The notes: generated by a model from the letters alone, not told the origin. Positions 1 through 5,110 are shown, counted from the first letter of the stretch. The stretch is 6,339 nt of DNA from Halobacteriales archaeon (GCA_020201485.1 JAIVGT010000247.1:1-6339); one strand, 5' to 3'. Numbers and translations: made by a program.

Positions 1-1357
1 GGTACACGTCCTGCTCGCCGCCCGTCGGGTCGCTCCACACCACGTACAGGTTGCCGGCCTTGTCGAGGGCCACGACCTGGAAGATGCTGCACGCGTTGCA
101 GAAGCTCCAGTCCTTGCCCGCGGTGCGGTCGCCCTTCACCACCGGGCGGATGTCGTAGGTCGTGCCCATGTCGGCGCTGTGCACGAGGTGGATGCCTTGG
201 TCGTTGCAGCCGGCCGCGTACAGGTCCTTACCGTCGGCCGTGACCACGATGTTCCCGCGCGCGCAGTTGTCCTCGGCGATGTGCGTCTGCGTCGGCCACG
301 TCATGCCGCCGTCGAAGCTGTGCTCGAGCGTCATCCCCAGGCGGCCGTTGTACACGAGCCACACGTGGTCGGGCCCGGTCGTGGCGAGCCACTGCCGGTC
401 CACCCCCGGCGCGTCGCAGGCGAGCGGCTGGTTGAACCAGGTCTGCGCGGAATCGTGGCTGCTCGCCACCGCCATGCAGCTCCACAGGTCGCCGAAGTAC
501 ACGTCCTTGCCGTCGGGGCTGACCGCGACGTCGCTGTCGCCGCCTCCCCCCTGCACGCCCTGCACGCGGGGCGGCGTGGCGCCGTTGCTGATGTCGGTCC
601 AGGTGAAGCTCTTGCCTTGGTCGCGCGAGATCCACAGGCTCTGCAGCGGGCCGGTGGGCGCGGCGATGTACACCGCCCCTTGGTCGTCCACCTTCAGGCT
701 GGGCTCGCCCGTCTTGCGCGACTCGTCCACGCGCAGCGTGCGGAAGGCGAGCTGCGTGCTCTGCTGCGCCGGCCCCAGGGCGGGCCCGAGCCACTGCCAG
801 GGCAGGGTCGTGAGGTTCAGCGTGAGCGCGAACGGCTCCGGGCTGGCCATGCCCTGCACGTTGTCGGCGACGCCCACGAGCGCGCTCCACGTCTCCGTGT
901 CGGCGCGCTGCCCCACGAGCCAGGTGAAGCAGTGCTCGGCCGTCGGGTCGGGCAGGCCGTTGCTCCGGCACTGCGTGCGGCTCGTGCCGTTGCGCACGGC
1001 CAGGTTGAGGTCGATGTCGGCGTGGCTCCAGCGCAGCGTGGCCTCCACCTTCGTCACCTGCCGGGGCAGCTCGAAGTGGAAGAGCTGCGCGTCGTTGAGC
1101 GAGCCGGCCCCGACCGGCAGCGGCAGGCCGAGGGGCAGGCCGACGGGCGACGGGTTGGCCACGGCGAACCCGGCGTTGCCCTTCCACAGCAGGCTCACGC
1201 CGTCGGCGGTGCGGAGCACCTGCGCGCCATCGGCGGCGAGGTCGAGGGGCGCAGCCTGGCCGGCGGTGAGCGGCTCGCTGCCCTGCGTGATGCAGCCGCC
1301 GAGGGCGGTGACGGTCAGCAAGACGAGTCCGATGAAAGCCCGTGCTCCGCGCTCCAT
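1..1357 (-). CDS. Asp-box (BNR/sialidase-like) beta-propeller lipoprotein, 3' end beyond window
   Basis: The open frame gives 452 codons from the ATG at 1357 to the left edge with no stop, so the C-terminus is missing. Residues 1-21 form a signal peptide (charged start, hydrophobic 8-20) ending in the lipobox L19-G-G-C22, so the protein is probably exported and lipid-anchored. Residues about 90-185 look like a beta-sandwich of the pre-peptidase C-terminal (PPC) type; the segment WSHADIDLNLAV (110-121) fits that family. From about 205 onward come propeller repeats with four Asp-box turns (SxDxGxxW): S244-F251 (SRDQGKSF), S300-W307 (Gly replaced by Ala304), S347-W354 (SFDGGMTW) and S394-Y401 (SADMGTTY), spaced 47-56 residues. 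Asp-box folds occur in sialidases, sortilin-type and binding proteins; no catalytic set is visible, so enzyme activity is not claimed. The ATG is preceded by GGAG four bases upstream. Other reading frames here are Arg/Pro/Ala-rich shadows. Confidence 0.88.
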   Translation of the reverse strand, partial: MERGARAFIGLVLLTVTALGGCITQGSEPLTAGQAAPLDLAADGAQVLRTADGVSLLWKGNAGFAVANPSPVGLPLGLPLPVGAGSLNDAQLFHFELPRQVTKVEATLRWSHADIDLNLAVRNGTSRTQCRSNGLPDPTAEHCFTWLVGQRADTETWSALVGVADNVQGMASPEPFALTLNLTTLPWQWLGPALGPAQQSTQLAFRTLRVDESRKTGEPSLKVDDQGAVYIAAPTGPLQSLWISRDQGKSFTWTDISNGATPPRVQGVQGGGGDSDVAVSPDGKDVYFGDLWSCMAVASSHDSAQTWFNQPLACDAPGVDRQWLATTGPDHVWLVYNGRLGMTLEHSFDGGMTWPTQTHIAEDNCARGNIVVTADGKDLYAAGCNDQGIHLVHSADMGTTYDIRPVVKGDRTAGKDWSFCNACSIFQVVALDKAGNLYVVWSDPTGGEQDVY

Positions 1358-1390
1358 GACGCTCCCCGCGGGCCAGCGGGCGGGCCAGGG

Positions 1391-1397
1391 CAAATAG
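1391..1397 (-). promoter_or_regulatory. candidate TATA box of the Asp-box lipoprotein gene
   Basis: Read on the minus strand, the sequence AAACTATTTG is the only AT-rich patch in a very GC-rich stretch. Its centre lies about 37 bases before the ATG at 1357. A start site about 26 bases downstream would leave a leader of roughly 10 bases, enough for the GGAG at the start codon. The same patch could also serve the plus-strand gene at 1456, but with a longer leader. The position fits an archaeal TATA element; the match to consensus is only moderate. Confidence 0.4.
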
Positions 1398-1455
1398 TTT
1401 CTGTTGGCCGAGTGGCCTCGGCAAAGCTCATGCGCCCCGCGGCATTGCCCGGTGC

Positions 1456-1656
1456 ATGGCCCGCGCCCTGCGCCCGGACACGAGGAATGGGCTGCTGCTC
1501 CTCGTCGCCGGCTTGGCGCTCCTCGGCTTGGCCGCGGTCATCCCCACCCCCAGCGGCGGAGGGTTGGAGGCGGTCGTCGCGGGCAGCGCGGTCCTCGCCG
1601 GCTTCACCGCCCTGCTCCTCGGCGGCATCCTCTACCTCATGGGGACGCGCGTCTGA
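1456..1656 (+). CDS. small two-helix membrane protein, unknown function
   Basis: This 66-residue protein has a basic N-terminus (R3, R6, R10), a hydrophobic helix at about 12-29, a short Pro/Gly-rich linker at 30-37 (containing TPSGGG), and a second hydrophobic helix at about 40-62, ending in GTRV. That is a helical hairpin with both ends predicted inside, since the positive charges sit at the ends. I recognise no family. It stands alone, divergent from the lipoprotein gene at 1357 with 98 bases between the starts. No convincing ribosome-binding site precedes the ATG, and no other in-frame start is nearby. The hydrophobic pattern and codon use (GC-ending codons in the membrane segments) support a real gene, but a chance reading frame cannot be excluded for something this short. 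Confidence 0.6.
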   Translation: MARALRPDTRNGLLLLVAGLALLGLAAVIPTPSGGGLEAVVAGSAVLAGFTALLLGGILYLMGTRV

Positions 1657-1948
1657 GGGCACGGCACCGGCCCTGCTGCGCGCAGCCCGCACGTCGTCCC
1701 TCCCGGGACCGCTCCTCCCGCCCGCCCATCCCCGGCCCGCCCGCTTCGGACCCGTGCGAGGTTCGAGGCATTCGGTCCCGCATAGGGTATCCACGGAGGG
1801 TGGATTGTTCTCCGTTTGTCGCCCCATCCTCAGCGGATTGTTCTCCAGGAAAGCGACCGTTACCAGGTCCATTGTCCGACAATTCGGCTTTGCGATGCAC
1901 ATTCCCAGAGGCTAACATTCATGTATCCATCACGCATAGCCGGGGACG
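1657..1948. other. 292-base intergenic region with repeated ATTGT elements
   Basis: No believable gene is visible on either strand. The first part (about 1657-1760) is GC-rich and includes a 12-base perfect palindrome, GCTGCGCGCAGC, at 1675-1686. From about 1780 to 1947 GC content drops visibly compared with all neighbouring genes, as expected for regulatory DNA. Two imperfect copies of TTCGGNCCCG lie at 1745 and 1771. The right half carries the ATTGT series described separately. Reading frames that cross this stretch have no recognisable protein features. Confidence 0.6.
1802..1883 (+). repeat. three ATTGT-centred elements spaced 33-34 bases apart
   Basis: The 12-mer GGATTGTTCTCC occurs exactly twice, at 1802-1813 and 1835-1846. 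A third element, ATTGTCCGACAAT at 1871-1883, is a perfect inverted repeat with 6-base arms around one central base. The ATTGT cores start at 1804, 1837 and 1871, so spacing is 33 and 34 bases, close to three turns of the DNA helix. This places all three on one face. They lie 66-147 bases before the zinc-ribbon start. A cooperative regulator binding site is the natural reading; no protein is known to be involved. Confidence 0.5.
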
Positions 1949-2122
1949 ATGCCCAACAAGCCCCGCCCCCGGTGCCCCAAGTGCGGCGCGGCCATGGCCC
2001 CGCTGTTCCGCAAGGGCGCCCGCGGCACGAGCTACGTCCGCGCCGGCTCGGCCTTCCAGTGCCCGACGTGCGACGTGCTGGCCCACGGCCGCGGCAAGCG
2101 CGCCGAGTTCATGGGCGCGTGA
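1949..2122 (+). CDS. small zinc-ribbon protein
   Basis: This short gene encodes 57 residues from ATG at 1949 to TGA at 2120-2122. Two CxxC knuckles, CPKC (C9, C12) and CPTC (C38, C41), are 25 residues apart, the geometry of a four-cysteine zinc ribbon that binds one zinc ion. The spacer is basic and has R21-K22 and R25. The tail is also basic (GRGKRAEF, 47-54), compatible with nucleic-acid binding. Stand-alone zinc ribbons of this size are common in archaea and mostly uncharacterised, so no specific role is assigned. The ATG has no strong ribosome-binding site; a weak TGTATC box about 25 bases upstream would allow a leaderless message. It converges with the metallopeptidase gene ending at 2183. 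Larger overlapping frames lack any domain, whereas the paired CxxC motifs are unlikely by chance. Confidence 0.75.
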   Translation: MPNKPRPRCPKCGAAMAPLFRKGARGTSYVRAGSAFQCPTCDVLAHGRGKRAEFMGA

Positions 2123-2142
2123 AGCGCGAGCCCCGGCGTACG

Positions 2143-2167
2143 GGCGGCGAGCGCGCGTCGCGCCGCC
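2143..2167. other. GC-rich hairpin between convergent genes
   Basis: GGCGGCG (2143-2149) and CGCCGCC (2161-2167) form a perfect 7-base stem with an 11-base loop. It sits between the zinc-ribbon stop (2122) and the metallopeptidase stop (2183) and could act in both directions as an end-of-transcript structure. There is no T run on either side, so it is not a standard intrinsic terminator. In such GC-rich DNA, stems of this size arise fairly easily. Confidence 0.35.
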
Positions 2168-2182
2168 GATGAGCTGCGACGT

Positions 2183-2689
2183 TCAGCCGCTCCGCTTCTT
2201 CGGATAGTACCGCACGCCCACCGTCTGGCAAAGCCGGGCGTGCTCGTCGTCCGTGCACCAGGGCACGTGGAGGTACTCGCAGATGGCCTCCTCCTCCATG
2301 CCCAGGTCGCGCGCCTCCTCGACGGCGACGCGGTAGGCCTCGACCTCGGTAGGCCGGTCCACGTAGGCGAACGTCTCGTCCCACAGGTCCTGGCCCTGCC
2401 GGTGCTGCTTGATGTGCGTGAGCTCGTGCACGAGGTCGAGGAAGATGCTCGTCTCGTCGCCGTGGCGCAGGTAGTCCGCGCTGCACACGACACGGCCCTT
2501 CACGTCGTCGATCCACATGTAGCCCTGGAATGCGCTGACGAACACCTCGACGCCGCGCACGAACGCCAGGCGCTCCGTCTCGTCCGGGTACATCACGCCC
2601 AGGCCGCGCGTGTGCTCCAGCCCTTTCGCCAGCTCCTCGAGCCGGTGCGCGCCCACGGCGAGGTCGCGGCGGAGGGTGAAGCCCTTCAC
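2183..2689 (-). CDS. HExxH zinc-metallopeptidase-like protein
   Basis: This 168-residue protein has the zinc-binding motif H88-E-L-T-H92 inside LVHELTHIKQH (86-96), with Glu89 as the expected catalytic base. Downstream, the segment RPTEVEAY (112-119) supplies Glu115 or Glu117 as a likely third zinc ligand, the arrangement of gluzincin-type peptidases. A Trp/Tyr-rich segment (about 55-60) and four cysteines (69, 137, 145, 154) are further features. There is no signal peptide or membrane segment, so it is probably cytoplasmic. I cannot place it in a named family; substrate and even proteolysis are unproven. The start is GTG at 2689, chosen because a TATA box is centred 27 bases upstream and no ribosome-binding site exists, implying a leaderless message. 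The next in-frame Met (33) would remove conserved-looking sequence. It is divergent from the operon starting at 2755. Confidence 0.85.
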   Translation of the reverse strand: MKGFTLRRDLAVGAHRLEELAKGLEHTRGLGVMYPDETERLAFVRGVEVFVSAFQGYMWIDDVKGRVVCSADYLRHGDETSIFLDLVHELTHIKQHRQGQDLWDETFAYVDRPTEVEAYRVAVEEARDLGMEEEAICEYLHVPWCTDDEHARLCQTVGVRYYPKKRSG

Positions 2690-2711
2690 GCGCCGCGAAC
2701 GGGCGCGGCGC
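2690..2711. promoter_or_regulatory. perfect inverted repeat between TATA box and GTG start (candidate operator)
   Basis: GCGCCGCG (2690-2697) and CGCGGCGC (2704-2711) are perfect 8-base inverted arms around AACGGG. The repeat fills the whole gap between the minus-strand TATA box (2713-2719) and the first base of the metallopeptidase GTG codon (2689). A protein bound here would block polymerase loading. Alternatively it is fortuitous symmetry in GC-rich DNA. Confidence 0.45.
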
Positions 2712-2712
2712 G

Positions 2713-2719
2713 GATAAAG
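2713..2719 (-). promoter_or_regulatory. TATA box of the metallopeptidase gene
   Basis: On the minus strand the sequence reads CTTTATC, preceded by TTAAC, which resembles an archaeal TFB-recognition element. Its centre (2716) is 27 bases from the GTG at 2689, exactly where a TATA box belongs for a leaderless archaeal transcript. The flanking DNA is strongly GC-rich, so the AT patch stands out. Confidence 0.6.
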
Positions 2720-2724
2720 GTTAA
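2715..2724 (+). promoter_or_regulatory. candidate TATA element of the 2755-3926 operon
   Basis: TAAAGGTTAA on the plus strand is the only AT-rich sequence upstream of the operon. Initiation about 26 bases downstream would leave a leader of around 10 bases before the ATG at 2755. It overlaps the TATA box of the divergent metallopeptidase gene. Confidence 0.4.
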
Positions 2725-2754
2725 GCCAGCGATGCCGTTGCTCGGCCGAGCGCC

Positions 2755-2958
2755 ATGACGATGATCTACGAGGCCCACGACGGCCCCGTGAAGATGGAGA
2801 TCGAGACCTCGGGCTACGGGAGCGTCGTCATCATCGTCCGCGAGCCGCGCAACGTCGACGGGACGCAGCAGCTCGTGACGCACAGCTTCGAGCTGCCCAT
2901 CGACCAGGCCCGCATCCTGGCCAACCTGCTGCAGAACCACGTCGGCATGTACGACTGA
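2755..2958 (+). CDS. conserved-looking 67-residue protein of unknown function
   Basis: I recognise no family. The protein is soluble-looking, with alternating hydrophobic residues suggesting beta strands at about 2-7, 12-17 and 22-28 (SVVIIVREP), another strand near 40-47 (LVTHSFELP), and then an amphipathic helix at about 49-62 (IDQARILANLLQNH). A compact strand-strand-strand-helix fold of this size would suit a small regulatory or adaptor protein. It is first in an operon, with its stop only six bases before the next ATG. Met3 at 2761 is an alternative start. No classical ribosome-binding site precedes either Met, consistent with a very short leader. Codon use matches its neighbours. Confidence 0.75.
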   Translation: MTMIYEAHDGPVKMEIETSGYGSVVIIVREPRNVDGTQQLVTHSFELPIDQARILANLLQNHVGMYD

Positions 2959-2964
2959 GGTCGC

Positions 2965-3669
2965 ATGGAGCCGGCCGACGAGGGCTTCGGCCTGGAGCGC
3001 GCCCTGCGGGAGCACCTCGGCGACTTCGTCGAGGCCGTGGAGCACATCGAGTTCGACCCGCACTGGTTCCGCCGCGCCTTCCACGCGTTCGGGGCGTGCT
3101 TCGTCGTCTATTACCTGCTCCCCGACCAGGGCGCGACGATGCTGTTCGTGAAGCAGGTCTTGCCCGTGCTGCTGTTCGCGGCCGCGCTCGCGGTGGAGGC
3201 GTGGCGCATCCTGGGCGGCGTGCCCACGGAAGCCTTCTTCGGCCTGCGCGAGTACGAGCGCTTCCGCGTCAGCGGCTACGTGTACTTCGCGAGCGCCGTC
3301 GTGCTCCTGCTCTACGTCTTCCCGCCGGCCATCGCCGCCGGCTGCATCGTGGGCGCGGCCATCGGCGACCCCATCCTCGGCGAGTTCCGCCGGGCGCGCC
3401 GGGAGAAGCTGGGCTGGGTCGCGACGAGCCTGTTCGTCTTCGCCGTGTTCGTCATCCTCGGCTGGCACCCGGTGTGGGCCGCGCTGGCCGCGGTGGTCAT
3501 GGTGGTCGCGGAGCTGGCGAAGAACAGCGTCCTCGACGACGATTTCATGATGCCCATCGTCCCGGCAGCGCTCCTTGTCGCGCTGCATGCGATGGGCGCG
3601 CTGGCCCTGTTCGGCGGCGTGCCCGACAGCTTCCCCGTGCACGTGGAGGTGCCAGCGTGGCTCCCCTAG
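2965..3669 (+). CDS. polyprenol/dolichol kinase or CTP-dependent diacylglycerol kinase family membrane protein
   Basis: This 234-residue protein has a soluble N-terminus (1-35) and about six hydrophobic segments (roughly 40-52, 59-77, 105-131, 151-166, 169-186, 198-218). Family hallmarks of the SEC59/DGK1/VTE5 group are visible: RVSGYVYF (101-108); a GD motif in AAIGDPILGEFRR (131-143) followed by basic residues; and an E183...D191-D-D...P197 stretch (AELAKNSVLDDDFMMP) matching the usual E...DN...P pattern. These enzymes use CTP to phosphorylate a lipid alcohol in the membrane, such as dolichol, diacylglycerol or phytol. In archaea the natural substrate could be a polyprenol for glycosylation or an isoprenoid alcohol, so substrate remains open. 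Length fits the family. The start has GAGGT three bases upstream, created by the previous gene's stop region. It is the middle gene of a three-gene operon. Confidence 0.72.
   Translation: MEPADEGFGLERALREHLGDFVEAVEHIEFDPHWFRRAFHAFGACFVVYYLLPDQGATMLFVKQVLPVLLFAAALAVEAWRILGGVPTEAFFGLREYERFRVSGYVYFASAVVLLLYVFPPAIAAGCIVGAAIGDPILGEFRRARREKLGWVATSLFVFAVFVILGWHPVWAALAAVVMVVAELAKNSVLDDDFMMPIVPAALLVALHAMGALALFGGVPDSFPVHVEVPAWLP
3645..3651 (+). promoter_or_regulatory. strong Shine-Dalgarno site fixing the GTG start at 3657
   Basis: GGAGGTG is a full match to the anti-Shine-Dalgarno end of 16S rRNA. It lies inside the end of the kinase-like gene with a five-base gap to the GTG at 3657, which decides the start of the overlapping downstream gene. 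Confidence 0.75.
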
Positions 3670-3926
3670 ACGCGAGCACGGGCAGCGGCGAAGCGCGCAT
3701 CGTCAGCCCCTCGCTCCGCCGCGGCGTGCGCCTGGAGCTGCTCGTCGCGCCGGTGAGCTTCCTCCTGCCGTTCGCCGCCGGCCTGCTGTTCATCGCCGTC
3801 GGGGCGCGGCACGCGCTCCCCGCGTACGTCGCGCTCGGCCTGCTCCTCATCGGGGCGAACCTCGTGTTCAGCGTGATGATGGTGCGCAACGCGGTGCGCT
3901 TCCTGCGCGGGACGAAGCCCGCCTGA
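3657..3926 (+). CDS. small two-helix membrane protein, operon partner of the kinase-like protein
   Basis: The gene encodes 89 residues from a GTG start, overlapping the end of the kinase-like gene by 13 bases, with a perfect ribosome-binding site ahead. The N-terminal 25 residues are polar and basic (R14, R21, R22, R25). Two hydrophobic helices follow at about 28-50 and 55-76, and the C-terminus is basic (R77, R81, R84, K87), so both ends should face the cytoplasm. No family is recognised. Translational overlap with the lipid-kinase-like gene suggests matched production and perhaps a physical partnership in the membrane. The stop codon lies within the loop and stem edge of the terminator-like hairpin at 3915-3936. 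Confidence 0.72.
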   Translation: MAPLDASTGSGEARIVSPSLRRGVRLELLVAPVSFLLPFAAGLLFIAVGARHALPAYVALGLLLIGANLVFSVMMVRNAVRFLRGTKPA

Positions 3927-3938
3927 CCGCGGGCTTTT
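3915..3938 (+). terminator. hairpin with T run ending the 2755-3926 operon
   Basis: AAGCCCGC (3915-3922) and GCGGGCTT (3929-3936) form a perfect 8-base stem around the six-base loop CTGACC, and the run TTTT (3935-3938) ends the structure. The TGA stop (3924-3926) of the small membrane protein is in the loop. The form is that of a bacterial-type intrinsic terminator; in archaea the T run alone can cause release. Confidence 0.6.
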
Positions 3939-3942
3939 AGCC
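3933..3942 (+). promoter_or_regulatory. candidate TATA box of the aminotransferase gene
   Basis: GGCTTTTAGC is centred about 27 bases before the ATG at 3964, the position of a TATA box for a leaderless archaeal message. No ribosome-binding site is present in the 20 bases before the ATG, which agrees. The box coincides with the T run of the upstream terminator-like hairpin. Confidence 0.5.
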
Positions 3943-3963
3943 AACCTGCCGCATCCCCGGACG

Positions 3964-5076
3964 ATGCCCGTCCCGAGCCCGAAGCCGGACCATTTCGTGT
4001 GGGCGCACGCCCAGCCCGGCATCGCGTGGATGAGCCAGAACACCAACACCCTGCCCACCACGCCCCGCATCGACGAGGCCATCCGCCACGCCGTGGAGCG
4101 GGGCGAGCACAAGCTCTACCCCATCCAGAAAGGCCTGCCCGGGCTGGCGGAGCTGGTGCGCCAGGAGCTCGGTCTCGGCCCGGACTTCGAGGTCATCCTG
4201 GGCCACGGCGGGCTGGAAGCGCTGTACGCGATGAACCGCGCCCTCTTCGGCCCGGGCGACGAGGTCGTGTGCACCGACCCGAGCTTCCTCCCCATCCATG
4301 CCCAGATCAAGCTCGGCGGCGCGAAGCCGGTCGAGCTGCCCATCTACCATCCGCCGTGGAAGACGAGCGCCGACCGTATCCGCGAGGCCCTCACCCCGCG
4401 CACGAAGGGCATCCTGCTCATCGACCCTATCAACCCGCTCGGCACCGCCTACACGCGCGCCGAGGTCCGGGCCATCGCCGAGCTGGCGAAGGAGAAGGGC
4501 CTGCCCCTCATCCACGACGTGACCTACCGCGACTTCAGCCCGGACGCGGCGCTCGCCACGGAGTTCTACCCCGAAGGCACGATCGTCGTGTACAGCTTCA
4601 GCAAGAACTGCGGGCTGGCCGGCATGCGCATCGGGGCCATCGCCGCGCCCAAGGCCCTGTACGAGCGCATCAAGCCGTTCACGGTGAGCACGCTCGGCAT
4701 CAACATCCTGGCCCAGGTCGCGGCCAAGGCCGCGCTCGAGACGAAGAAGGAGTGGTGGCCGCGCGTCTTGCAGCAGTGCCAGCGCAACCAAGCCCTCATC
4801 AAGCAGGTCGTGGACAAGACGCCGGGCTGCTTCCTCCCGGTCTATCCCAGCTTCGCCAACCTGTTCGTCATCGACACGAGCGCCACCGGCGCGAGCCCGG
4901 CGCTCATCGAGGAGCACCTGCTGTTCGAGCACAAGGTGTTCGTGCGCGGCGGGGGCTACCTCAGCCCGCGCTTCGGGGAGCGCTTCGTGCGGGTCAGCTT
5001 CAGCGTGCCGGAGGAGGACGTGAGGCGCTTCGCCGAGGCCTGGCCTCAGGCCATCGAACGGCTGCGGAAAAAATAG
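3964..5076 (+). CDS. PLP-dependent class I/II aminotransferase
   Basis: This 370-residue protein has the length and motif order of fold-type I aminotransferases. Visible elements are the N-terminal substrate-binding Tyr in LYPIQKG (51-57); the cofactor phosphate turn GHGGLEALY (80-88); D154-PINPLG (154-160) with Asn157 contacting PLP; Asp185 and Tyr188 in HDVTYRDF; the Schiff-base lysine K214 in SFSKNCGLAGMRIG (211-224); and Arg343 in FVRVSFS, which binds the substrate carboxylate. It transfers an amino group between an amino acid and a 2-oxo acid. Substrate cannot be read from sequence; aspartate/alanine-type or LL-diaminopimelate-type enzymes are possible. The usual NPTG reads NPLG here. 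It is cytoplasmic, with no signal peptide. It appears to be a single-gene unit with its own TATA box and converges with the secreted-protein gene ending at 5114. Confidence 0.93.
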   Translation: MPVPSPKPDHFVWAHAQPGIAWMSQNTNTLPTTPRIDEAIRHAVERGEHKLYPIQKGLPGLAELVRQELGLGPDFEVILGHGGLEALYAMNRALFGPGDEVVCTDPSFLPIHAQIKLGGAKPVELPIYHPPWKTSADRIREALTPRTKGILLIDPINPLGTAYTRAEVRAIAELAKEKGLPLIHDVTYRDFSPDAALATEFYPEGTIVVYSFSKNCGLAGMRIGAIAAPKALYERIKPFTVSTLGINILAQVAAKAALETKKEWWPRVLQQCQRNQALIKQVVDKTPGCFLPVYPSFANLFVIDTSATGASPALIEEHLLFEHKVFVRGGGYLSPRFGERFVRVSFSVPEEDVRRFAEAWPQAIERLRKK

Positions 5077-5080
5077 ATGG

Positions 5081-5100
5081 GCGCGGCGCGCGGGCCGCGC
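5081..5100. other. GC-rich hairpin between convergent genes
   Basis: GCGCGGC (5081-5087) and GCCGCGC (5094-5100) are perfect 7-base arms with a six-base loop, lying in the 37 bases between the aminotransferase stop and the end of the opposite gene. It may mark the 3' end of the aminotransferase transcript. There is no T run. Confidence 0.35.
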
Positions 5101-5110
5101 GGTCCGGCTC

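Noticed and set aside
228..1424. 398-codon minus-strand frame
   Set aside because: It is on the same strand but in a different frame from the lipoprotein. Composition is Arg/Pro/Ala/Gly-rich without hydrophobic pattern or motifs.
1745..1790. possible tRNA, from GGTTCGA at 1760-1766
   Set aside because: The flanking five-base arms do not pair, and there is no acceptor stem, D arm or anticodon arm around it.
1802..1846. possible CRISPR repeat pair
   Set aside because: The repeats are only 12 bases, with two exact copies and a 21-base gap, far below CRISPR repeat size, and no cas gene is present.
179..1915. 578-codon open frame on the plus strand, and another at 162-1397
   Set aside because: Both are His/Arg/Val- or Ser/Arg-rich with no domain and run antisense to the Asp-box lipoprotein, which has a signal peptide, lipobox and four Asp-box motifs. 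They are high-GC shadow frames.
1816..2172. 118-codon plus-strand frame across the intergenic region and zinc ribbon
   Set aside because: It overlaps the zinc-ribbon gene in another frame, is Arg/Pro-rich, and would read through the repeat array. The two CxxC knuckles favour the shorter gene.
2686..3642. 318-codon minus-strand frame opposite the lipid-kinase operon
   Set aside because: It is rich in His, Asp, Arg and Gln and lacks the membrane segments and motifs seen on the plus strand; it is a shadow of codon use.
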